From Gammaproteobacteria bacterium (lineage in GTDB: Bacteria > Pseudomonadota > Gammaproteobacteria > Thiohalomonadales > Thiohalomonadaceae): a stretch of DNA of 5,702 nucleotides. The position numbers and the translations under genes were made by a program. The notes below the pieces were generated by a model. That model saw only the letters and a program-made list of their open reading frames with translations, was not told where the DNA came from and ran no database searches. Positions 1-5,447 of this stretch are shown here, one piece after another. The first letter of the stretch is position 1. Each line of letters begins with the position of its first letter. Where the stretch lies: contig JADFYS010000142.1 of NCBI GenBank assembly GCA_015232955.1, positions 1 to 5,702 on the forward strand, given 5' to 3'.

Positions 1-907
1 GGCAGAGGCCAATCTTAAGGCAGTTAAGCTCGCTTCGGCACACTATTACGATACCCTGCCAGACCACGGCAACGAAGATGGTCAAGCCTTTCGCGATCGC
101 GAAATCGAGGCGCAGGTGCTGAAGATCACCCGTGAACTGGGGATTGGCGCCCAGTTTGGTGGCAAATATTTTGCCCATGATGTCCGCGTAATCCGTCTTC
201 CCCGCCACGGCGCCTCCTGTCCGGTGGGGATCGGCCTCTCCTGCTCTGCCGATCGCAATATTCTTGGCAAAATAGACCGCAACGGCGTCTGGCTTGAAGA
301 GCTTGAGCAGAATCCACGCCGCTTTCTACCACAAGAGCCGCCGAGAGAAGAGCAGACGGTCGCAGTCGACCTCAATCGACCGATGCCAGAGATTATCGCC
401 CAATTGACCCAATATCCGGTGAAGACACGGCTCAGCCTCAACGGCCCGATAATCGTTGCCCGGGACATCGCTCACGCCAGACTTAAAGAGATGCTTGACC
501 GGGGAGAACCCCTCCCTGACTATATTCGGGATCACATCATCTACTACGCCGGCCCGGCGAAACAGCCTCAGGGGATGGCCTCTGGCTCGTTCGGGCCAAC
601 CACTGCCGGAAGGATGGACAGCTATGTCGATCTGTTTCAGTCCCATGGCGCGTCACTGGTGATGCTGGCCAAAGGGAATCGTAGCCCGGTGGTGACCGAA
701 GCGTGCCGACGCCACGGTGGCTTCTATCTAGGCTCCATCGGTGGTGCTGCCGCCCAGTTGGCAAAAGAGAGTATCCGCAAAGTAGAGCAGATCGCCTTTC
801 CCGAGCTGGGTATGGAGGCGATCTACCGCATTGAAGTCAAAGACTTTCCCGCCTTTATCATCATCGATGATAAAGGAAACGATTTTTTCAACCACCACAA
901 CAACTAA
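1..907 (+). CDS. fumA: Class I fumarate hydratase (4Fe-4S), C-terminal part; 5' end outside window
   Basis: Reversible hydration of fumarate to (S)-malate in the TCA cycle, by a cytosolic, oxygen-sensitive [4Fe-4S] hydro-lyase. The frame is open from base 2 and gives 301 visible residues; the true start lies upstream, and the GTG at 116 is an internal valine. The region around visible residues 47-85 contains GIGAQFGGKYFAHD and then HGASCPVGIGLSCSADR. The first cysteine there (about residue 73) is the likely third cluster ligand: it leaves 228 residues to the end, close to what I recall for E. coli FumA. The C-terminal catalytic domain follows, with SFGPTTAGRMDSY at about 587-625 and GGFYLGSIGGAAAQLA at about 718-765. 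Because the cluster-binding part and C-terminal domain share one chain, this is the FumA/FumB type, not the two-subunit type. A related class I hydro-lyase such as tartrate dehydratase is less likely. The gene is probably co-transcribed with the CDGSH gene 14 bases downstream. Confidence 0.95.
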   Translation, partial: AEANLKAVKLASAHYYDTLPDHGNEDGQAFRDREIEAQVLKITRELGIGAQFGGKYFAHDVRVIRLPRHGASCPVGIGLSCSADRNILGKIDRNGVWLEELEQNPRRFLPQEPPREEQTVAVDLNRPMPEIIAQLTQYPVKTRLSLNGPIIVARDIAHARLKEMLDRGEPLPDYIRDHIIYYAGPAKQPQGMASGSFGPTTAGRMDSYVDLFQSHGASLVMLAKGNRSPVVTEACRRHGGFYLGSIGGAAAQLAKESIRKVEQIAFPELGMEAIYRIEVKDFPAFIIIDDKGNDFFNHHNN

Positions 908-912
908 AGGAG
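906..912 (+). promoter_or_regulatory. Ribosome binding site of the CDGSH gene
   Basis: AAAGGAG overlaps the last bases of the fumarase stop codon and lies 9 bases before the ATG at 922. It supports that start and indicates that the CDGSH gene is read from the fumarase transcript. Confidence 0.7.
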
Positions 913-921
913 TCCACCACA

Positions 922-1164
922 ATGGCACTATATGACAAAGGTTCCCCCATCATCCGTCAGGTAAAAGAGGGGGAGACCGTCTATCTCTGTCGGTGCGGTA
1001 AAAGCAGCAACCCTCTAGGCAACTGCGACGGTAGCCACGATCAGGCCGCAGGAGAAGGGCCGCTCGCACACACGGTTGAGTCCGGCTCTGACGGTAAACT
1101 CTATCTCTGTGGCTGCGGCAAAAGTAAGCGCCTACCGTGGTGTGATGGTAGCCATCAAGATTAA
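922..1164 (+). CDS. Tandem CDGSH iron-sulfur protein, 80 residues
   Basis: Small soluble protein predicted to bind two [2Fe-2S] clusters, each by three Cys and one His, as in the mitoNEET/CISD family (Pfam zf-CDGSH). Family members are linked to redox and Fe-S cluster transfer or storage; the specific role here is not known. Two motifs are visible: residues 23-39 (CRCGKSSNPLGNCDGSH) and residues 63-78 (CGCGKSKRLPWCDGSH). The second fits the usual C-x-C-x2-(S/T)-x3-P-x-C-D-G-(S/A/T)-H spacing exactly. The first has one extra residue before CDGSH and a displaced proline. There is no signal peptide or membrane segment. Length and tandem layout resemble bacterial and CISD3-like two-motif proteins. 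The start is the ATG 9 bases after a clear AAAGGAG. It sits directly behind the Fe-S fumarase gene, which suggests, but does not prove, a job connected with cluster supply or redox state. Confidence 0.93.
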   Translation: MALYDKGSPIIRQVKEGETVYLCRCGKSSNPLGNCDGSHDQAAGEGPLAHTVESGSDGKLYLCGCGKSKRLPWCDGSHQD

Positions 1165-1166
1165 TT

Positions 1167-1193
1167 CCGCTTTTATCGCCAAAACAGCGGTTT
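1167..1193 (+). terminator. Weak hairpin with short T tract between the CDGSH and sensor genes
   Basis: CCGCT (1167-1171) and AGCGG (1186-1190) form a perfect 5-bp inverted repeat around a 14-base loop. TTT next to the left arm and AAA near the right arm could lengthen the stem past a one-base bulge. Only three T residues follow, and the AGGAG of the next reading frame comes at once. This is a poor intrinsic terminator at best. It could be partial attenuation or an mRNA-processing hairpin that separates the fumarase/CDGSH part from the cyclase part of the transcript. Confidence 0.3.
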
Positions 1194-1198
1194 AGGAG
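1194..1198 (+). promoter_or_regulatory. Shine-Dalgarno AGGAG placed for the ATG at 1204, not for the GTG at 1227
   Basis: AGGAG lies 5 bases before ATGATG (1204-1209). It is 28 bases before the GTG start of the sensor gene, too far to serve that start directly. The bases just before the GTG contain no purine-rich ribosome site. This arrangement makes translation of the short upstream frame, with re-initiation at the sensor GTG, a reasonable reading. Confidence 0.55.
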
Positions 1199-1203
1199 AA
1201 CCG

Positions 1204-1230
1204 ATGATGCTCACGAATCGATTTCTGTGA
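1204..1230 (+). CDS. Possible 8-residue leader peptide overlapping the sensor gene start
   Basis: ATG ATG CTC ACG AAT CGA TTT CTG TGA reads MMLTNRFL and stops in the tetranucleotide GTGA, which also holds the GTG start of the sensor gene (4-base overlap, 1227-1230). The frame has a well-spaced AGGAG, whereas the downstream GTG has none, so the peptide may serve only to deliver ribosomes to the sensor gene. No amino-acid bias suggesting attenuation is visible. Alternatives are a chance frame, or a shifted remnant of an earlier sensor start. The sensor N-terminus MKLSAKFNLIL matches what I recall as the usual beginning of its family, which argues against a missing N-terminal extension. Confidence 0.4.
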   Translation: MMLTNRFL

Positions 1231-1949
1231 AATTATCCGCAAAATTCAATCTCATTCTATCCTCTACCCTTGTGGTTGGTGTAGTCATCATCACCCTGGT
1301 GGGTTATTTTGATACCCGCTCTGATGTAATTACCACCCTTGGTGATGAGGCGCTGTTGGTGATTCAGGCAGTTGAGGCCACGCACAACACTCAGTCACCG
1401 CCAATGCGACAGCAGGAGGTGGCCGCCATCATCACCTCGCTGCTGAAGTACCCTTACAAACTCGCTTCACTCACCAGCTTTGAAGCCGATCTCCGCCCCA
1501 CCGCTGAAGAGCAGATACTGATCCAGAAATTTAAGAGCGAGACCAATTTGCAGCCGTTTGCAGAGGAAGACGGTGAGGAACAGATTCTCTGGGTCTGGCC
1601 CATTCTCGATCAGAAGGGGATCACAGCAGTTCATCTGATGCGTATTCCGCAAGCAACGGTCAGCCAACTCACACTCAAAAGATTAGAACACCCTCTGCTC
1701 GCCATGGGTATCTTTCTCCTCACCCTGATCCTCGTTCTGACCATATTCTGGCGTAGAGTTGTCACGCAGCGGGTTGAAGATTTCGCCTACATTGCAGAGA
1801 TGATTCGCCGGGGTGAAGAGGATCTCCCCCCCTTTGACGATAGCGTAAATGATGAACTGGGGGAGTTGGCTGACTCTCTAAACCGAATCCGCATCAGTCT
1901 GCAGAAGGCGTTACACCTACTCGAACAGGGGGAGAGCGATGGCAGGTGA
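1227..1949 (+). CDS. Membrane sensor protein: Tll0287-like (DUF3365) periplasmic domain with HAMP linker
   Basis: Inner-membrane receptor subunit of 240 residues, probably the sensory half of the cyclase encoded next. Order: membrane helix 1 at about 8-27, periplasmic domain about 28-156, membrane helix 2 about 157-174, cytoplasmic HAMP-type linker about 175-232. The second HAMP helix carries the typical DELGELADSLNRI pattern (209-221). The protein ends at the HAMP boundary with no output domain. MKLSAKFNLIL, YPYKLASL (75-82) and ILWVWPI (120-126) resemble the Tll0287-like/DUF3365 sensor family as I recall it, but divergently. There is no CxxCH haem motif, and in fact no cysteine at all, so haem attachment of the usual kind is excluded. 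The start is GTG at 1227 without its own ribosome site, probably coupled to the short frame at 1204. Its last 11 bases overlap the cyclase gene. The two helices and HAMP are firm; the DUF3365 assignment is moderate. Confidence 0.8.
   Translation: MKLSAKFNLILSSTLVVGVVIITLVGYFDTRSDVITTLGDEALLVIQAVEATHNTQSPPMRQQEVAAIITSLLKYPYKLASLTSFEADLRPTAEEQILIQKFKSETNLQPFAEEDGEEQILWVWPILDQKGITAVHLMRIPQATVSQLTLKRLEHPLLAMGIFLLTLILVLTIFWRRVVTQRVEDFAYIAEMIRRGEEDLPPFDDSVNDELGELADSLNRIRISLQKALHLLEQGESDGR
1928..1934 (+). promoter_or_regulatory. Ribosome binding site of the cyclase gene, inside the sensor gene
   Basis: GGGGGAG at the end of the sensor reading frame lies 4 bases before the cyclase ATG at 1939. It supports independent initiation of the cyclase and argues against a purely frameshift-made fusion protein, although the run of five G also marks a spot where slippage could occur. 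Confidence 0.55.
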
Positions 1950-2730
1950 ACATCGGACATGGGTCTGCAGCGTCCTCTTCATGGATATCGTCAGCTATAC
2001 CAAATACAGTGTTGAGGAGCAGATCGCCATCCGCAAACACTACTACTCCATTGTCAGTAAAGTGCTCTCCAAATACAGCAAGGAGGACTATGCCACAGTG
2101 GATGCCGGCGACGGCATGGCCATCGCCTACACCGGTGATCCCGAAGATGTTCTCGTCTACGCCATCAACCTGCGTAACACCTTTGTCGCCTTGCAACGAA
2201 CAAAGCGGATCCACTATCGAGTCCGTCTCGGGGTAAATCTTGGACCGGCAAGGATCGTCAGAATGCATGGTGAGACCCGGGTTATCGGTGATGCGATCAA
2301 TGTCTCAAACCGAGTGATGAGCTTTGCCAGTGATAACCAACTGTTGATATCACGCTCGTTTTTTGATGTCTGTAGTAACCTCTCCAAAGAGTATGCATCA
2401 CTTTTCATCTATCTCGGACGCAAGGCGGATAAACACCGTCGTTACCACGCCGTCTATGAATATGTCCCCGAAGGTAACGGTGGGAGTGTCGGTGATAATC
2501 CGGAAATGGGCGAAGAGAGCCGGCAAGAGGAGTACTGCAGGGTCAATTTTGATCCAAAGCAGCTGTCACTACTCTCTACCGAGTTGAACTACTTCGTGGG
2601 ACCCATTGCCCAGATCCTCGTCAAAAGGGCAGCACAACGCGCACTGAACTTTGATGATCTTGTGGATCGCCTTGCCGATGAGATCGATGAGGTGGATGAA
2701 CGAAGTGAGTTTTCTCTACAGGTTCGATAG
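1939..2730 (+). CDS. Class III adenylate/guanylate cyclase-like protein with C-terminal extension
   Basis: Soluble 263-residue protein with a class III cyclase domain at about 8-177 (Pfam Guanylate_cyc), expected to make cAMP or cGMP from ATP or GTP. Visible active-site elements: LFMDIVSYTK with metal-binding D16, DAGDGMAIAY with second metal Asp D58, RLGVNLG (96-102), and GDAINVSNR with transition-state N121 and R125. By motif alignment, the substrate-choosing Lys and Asp positions of canonical cyclases are V54 and R114, so nucleotide preference cannot be read and activity is not certain. The pattern TGDPEDVLVYAINLR and RVMSFASDNQLLISRSFFD resembles a proteobacterial subfamily I recall with similar replacements. 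Residues about 178-198 are a linker. Residues about 199-258 form a small helical domain with YFVGPIAQILVKRAAQRA, like a tail seen on some bacterial Ser/Thr kinases and cyclases. It overlaps the sensor gene by 11 bases and has no membrane segment, so it probably works in complex with that sensor. Confidence 0.88.
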   Translation: MAGEHRTWVCSVLFMDIVSYTKYSVEEQIAIRKHYYSIVSKVLSKYSKEDYATVDAGDGMAIAYTGDPEDVLVYAINLRNTFVALQRTKRIHYRVRLGVNLGPARIVRMHGETRVIGDAINVSNRVMSFASDNQLLISRSFFDVCSNLSKEYASLFIYLGRKADKHRRYHAVYEYVPEGNGGSVGDNPEMGEESRQEEYCRVNFDPKQLSLLSTELNYFVGPIAQILVKRAAQRALNFDDLVDRLADEIDEVDERSEFSLQVR

Positions 2731-2886
2731 CGTAAAACCGCCCAAAAGGGAGTCGAGAAGAGTGGCTATTCAAAGGCTTCATAACGCTCGACTGCAAGGA
2801 TGCAGGAGGTAGTGCGAAGCAGGAGCCAGAGCCGAGAAAAGCCGCGCTTATCGTCTTTCCGGTACCAGCGTTTTCAGGGTTAGTTA
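2731..2886. other. 156-base spacer between convergent genes; small hairpins, no clear terminator
   Basis: This spacer separates the cyclase stop from the exonuclease stop (tandem TAA TAA on the minus strand). CTGCA/TGCAG (2792-2796/2801-2805) forms a 5-bp stem with a 4-base AGGA loop. It lies inside a wider GCTTC/GAAGC pair (2776-2780/2816-2820). CGCT (2845-2848) and AGCG (2867-2870) followed by TTTT could be a very weak plus-strand terminator. None has the long GC stem and T run of a convincing intrinsic terminator. A 27-codon frame from ATG 2800 has no ribosome site and no recognisable product. The segment could be part of a dispersed intergenic repeat, but one copy cannot show that. Confidence 0.35.
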
Positions 2887-3591
2887 TTATCGCGACCAGG
2901 GCGGTAGTGTGAGCGTCCCAAGCGCAGGGGGCTTTGCAAGCTGTTTCAGCTCCAGCTCTGCCAGCAGCAGCTCTGCTGTGGCAATAGCGTCATTAAGGGC
3001 GTTATGCGCCTTGTAACGGGGAAGGTTATGGCGGCCACGAAGGTTAAAGAGTCGAAGATCCTGAGGGGAGTAGAGCGCCGTTCTCTGATCCAGTCGCCTG
3101 CGGGCGATCTCCATCGTATCGATGATCGGAAAGACCGGTGCCATACCGTAGAGTCGGAGACAGGTCTGTTGCAAAAAGCGGCGTTCAACCGGGGCGTAGT
3201 GGACCAGAAGCGCCTTCCCCGCCATCTGCTGCAGCAGCTCTGGTAGAACACGCTCTAACGCCTCACCCTGCGCCTTATGATCATCGGTAATGTGATGGAC
3301 GATCACCCCCGCCTCATGCAGTGCCCCCTCGGTACAGATCACCTGGTGATAGGCGGTGGCTAGCTGTATCTCCAGCCGCTCCACCACCACTGCGCCAATA
3401 CTAAGAATATGGTCCCGCACCGGATTGAGGCCGGTGGTCTCAAAATCGAGTGCAAGGATCGGAACCCGATCCAGCGGCGTTCGGTAGTGAGGAAAAGGGA
3501 TCTCCAGAAAGTCCCGCACCGCCCCTTCTGGTGCACGGGGGAGCAGCCGCTTACGACGCGCTTCCGCACCCAAAAAATGCTCAAAGAGCAT
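2887..3591 (-). CDS. DnaQ-like DEDDh 3'-5' exonuclease
   Basis: Predicted 3'-5' exonuclease of 234 residues, from the RNase T/DnaQ superfamily (Pfam RNase_T); it probably trims DNA or RNA ends with two metal ions. The three Exo motifs are present in order. Exo I is LDFETTG with D49 and E51. Exo II is VHYAPVERRFL (130-140), where Glu136 stands at the usual Asp position. Exo III is HNALND with H196 and D201, four residues apart as in DEDDh enzymes. An N-terminal stretch of about 44 residues, basic and Pro-rich, precedes the core. It is close to the length of DNA polymerase III epsilon, but the context and Exo II variant point to the separate paralogue I recall beside cNMP/CBS/DUF294 genes, so dnaQ is not assigned. 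The ATG shares its A with the TGA stop of the upstream gene (TGATG), so translation is probably coupled. Substrate is unknown. The frame ends in tandem stops. Confidence 0.9.
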   Translation of the reverse strand: MLFEHFLGAEARRKRLLPRAPEGAVRDFLEIPFPHYRTPLDRVPILALDFETTGLNPVRDHILSIGAVVVERLEIQLATAYHQVICTEGALHEAGVIVHHITDDHKAQGEALERVLPELLQQMAGKALLVHYAPVERRFLQQTCLRLYGMAPVFPIIDTMEIARRRLDQRTALYSPQDLRLFNLRGRHNLPRYKAHNALNDAIATAELLLAELELKQLAKPPALGTLTLPPWSR

Positions 3592-5444
3592 CAGCCGACC
3601 TTGTAACGGGATTCAACATAGGACTGCAGGGTCTGAATCACCTTAAAGGCGTCTTTCAGATGGGCACGCTCCAGCTTGGAGATCGCGGATGGTGCCATAA
3701 AATTATCCGCCTCCTCCCCGCGATGGATCTGTTGTGCCTGATGGTGAATTCTGAGAGTACCGATAAATTCAAAGGCGTCCTCAAGGTTGGCCGCAGCGGC
3801 CATACTCAGGGAAGGGGTGCCTGCCACCTCTTGCAGTCGTTCAATGGTAGCCACCGCGGTAGCCCCCTCTGCCAGAGCGTAGATCCGGGCAAGATCGACA
3901 ATCGGCGCCAGTCCGTTATGCTTAAGATCGAGAGTGTCGTTATGTTTACCGTCATGTACCAACACAAAATCACGAAAAAAGCCGAGAGGAGGCTTCAGCT
4001 TGAGGGCGTTGTGGGTGAGATGGGCGAGAAAGAGTTCACTTCTCGGGGTGAGCTGCAAAATCTCCTCTCTCACCCCCGAAAGCAATGACTTATCACCGTA
4101 TACAGTACGCAGATCAAAGAAGATACTGCTATACATCAGCGCTTTGGGAGAGGGGGTGGTGATCCATTTTCTAAACAGCTTCGACCATTGATCCCGCCGT
4201 AAACGCCAACGGGGATTGGTCGCCATCACCTCTCCCGGACAGTAACTATAGCCACAGGCGGCGAGACCATCACTGACAAACTTTGCCAACGCCTCGAACC
4301 ACGGTGCGTCCTCATCACGAAGATCATCCCCAATAAACAGGGCGTTATCCTGATCTGAATGGCTACTCTGCTCCCTTCGTGCATGGGAGCCGGCAGCCAC
4401 CCAACCATACGCCACCGGCGGTGGCCCCAGCTTCTCTTCTGCCAACTGAATGAGCCTGCGGGTGATGGCACTCCCCACTGCGGTCATCACCTCGGTAATT
4501 CGCTGCGCCGGTACCCCCGCCTGTACCAGTTGCCACTGCAGCTGGGGCAGGGTTTTGCTCTGCTCTTTCAGGGCGGCAACCGACTCCGCCTTACGGATAG
4601 CATTGGTGATATAAACCGCATTACGCCCCTCAAGGTGGAGGAGATCACTCACATTGACCATCCCTTTAAGCGTACCGTCATCGATCACCGCAAGATGACG
4701 GACATGATTTCGGGTCATCTTCATCATCGCTTCAAACGCGTCTGTAGCCGAACTGACAGAGGAGATGGTCCGGGTCATTATCTCCGCCACCGCAGTGGCG
4801 GTGGAGAGACCTTGGGCTACACAACGCTTGGTAATATCTCTATCGGTGACGATCCCTACCGGCTGCTCATCCGCGGTGAGGATGAGCGATGAGACCCTCG
4901 CCTCACTCATTCTGATAGCAGCCTCGCGAATGGTCACCGTCTGAGGTGCGGTCACCGCCGGAGCTCGCAGAATATCCCGTACCGGGGTCTGCAGCAGTAG
5001 CGACGGCAGAGATCGGTTCTCCTCCATCTTCATCATGGTCAGGTTGAGACGGTGAGAAGCGGTGTGATGAAAGTAGGCGAGGACATCGGGGTATTGTTGC
5101 AGCAACACCTCCACCTCTTCACAGCTAAGGGTATAGAGGAGGGTATCTTCCTCCACTTCGACCCGAAACGGCTCGTGCGCATCCCCCAGACAGAAGGCGG
5201 TACAGACATCCCCTTCCCCCAGCTTCCCCAACAGCGTGTTGCGGTGGGAGTGGATCGATACCGCCCCTTTACGCAGAAGATAGAGTCGGTGCTCCTCTAC
5301 CCCCAATGGCGGCAGGGATCTACCGCGACGCAGATAACGAATGGTAATTTTACGGCTAACCGCTGTTACCACCTCTGGAGGAAGACGATCAAAAGGTGGG
5401 ATCGCCGAAATAAAGTCAAAGATCTCCTGTAGTTCAATCTCCAC
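3591..5444 (-). CDS. cNMP-binding-fold / CBS pair / DUF294 nucleotidyltransferase-like regulator
   Basis: Cytoplasmic signalling protein of 617 residues with four parts. Residues about 10-135 form a cyclic-nucleotide-binding-type fold. Two CBS domains lie at about 153-210 and 218-272; CBS pairs usually bind adenosine nucleotides. A DUF294 nucleotidyltransferase-like domain covers about 300-440, and a DUF294 C-terminal helical domain about 470-610. The nucleotidyltransferase signature AAGSHARREQSSHSDQDNALF (350-370) retains G352-S353 and D364/D366, the expected metal ligands, as in GlnD-related enzymes, so catalysis is possible; the target protein or substrate is not known. The phosphate-binding cassette of the cNMP domain looks degenerate (CTAF around 81-84 in place of FGE, no clear RxA). 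Start: GTG 5444, 7 bases after GGGAG and 3 bases after the previous stop. The nearby ATG at 5451 is in another frame and stops after five codons. The gene overlaps the exonuclease gene by one base. Homologues, as I recall, often lie near acetate/solute symporter genes, which are not visible here. Confidence 0.92.
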   Translation of the reverse strand: MEIELQEIFDFISAIPPFDRLPPEVVTAVSRKITIRYLRRGRSLPPLGVEEHRLYLLRKGAVSIHSHRNTLLGKLGEGDVCTAFCLGDAHEPFRVEVEEDTLLYTLSCEEVEVLLQQYPDVLAYFHHTASHRLNLTMMKMEENRSLPSLLLQTPVRDILRAPAVTAPQTVTIREAAIRMSEARVSSLILTADEQPVGIVTDRDITKRCVAQGLSTATAVAEIMTRTISSVSSATDAFEAMMKMTRNHVRHLAVIDDGTLKGMVNVSDLLHLEGRNAVYITNAIRKAESVAALKEQSKTLPQLQWQLVQAGVPAQRITEVMTAVGSAITRRLIQLAEEKLGPPPVAYGWVAAGSHARREQSSHSDQDNALFIGDDLRDEDAPWFEALAKFVSDGLAACGYSYCPGEVMATNPRWRLRRDQWSKLFRKWITTPSPKALMYSSIFFDLRTVYGDKSLLSGVREEILQLTPRSELFLAHLTHNALKLKPPLGFFRDFVLVHDGKHNDTLDLKHNGLAPIVDLARIYALAEGATAVATIERLQEVAGTPSLSMAAAANLEDAFEFIGTLRIHHQAQQIHRGEEADNFMAPSAISKLERAHLKDAFKVIQTLQSYVESRYKVG

Positions 5445-5447
5445 CGC

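Noticed and set aside
116..118. GTG as start of the fumarase gene
   Set aside because: The frame is open to the window edge, and the residues before it continue the fumarase sequence, so this GTG encodes an internal valine.
1894..2268. Minus-strand frame of 124 codons across the sensor/cyclase junction
   Set aside because: It overlaps the conserved cyclase motifs on the other strand and has no support of its own.
2800..2883. 27-codon frame in the convergent spacer starting at ATG 2800
   Set aside because: There is no spaced ribosome site, the composition is Arg/Ser rich, and there is no similarity to a known small protein.
2887..3591. Assignment of the exonuclease as dnaQ (DNA polymerase III epsilon)
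   Set aside because: The Exo II motif differs, and the gene is coupled to a DUF294 regulator instead of lying in a replication context, so it is more likely a paralogue.
3450..4088. Long plus-strand open frame of 212 codons
   Set aside because: It lies antisense to the exonuclease and DUF294 genes, whose motifs are clear. Its translation has no recognisable domain and no ribosome site.
4784..4801. Perfect 7-bp hairpin CCGCCAC/GTGGCGG
   Set aside because: It lies inside the CBS coding region and is explained by the codons for a Thr-Ala-Thr-Ala-Val-Ala run. No T tract follows and there is no gene boundary nearby.
4359..4892. Plus-strand open frame of 177 codons
   Set aside because: It is antisense to the nucleotidyltransferase and CBS coding region. 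The composition is that of a shadow frame, rich in Arg, His and Gly without domain pattern.
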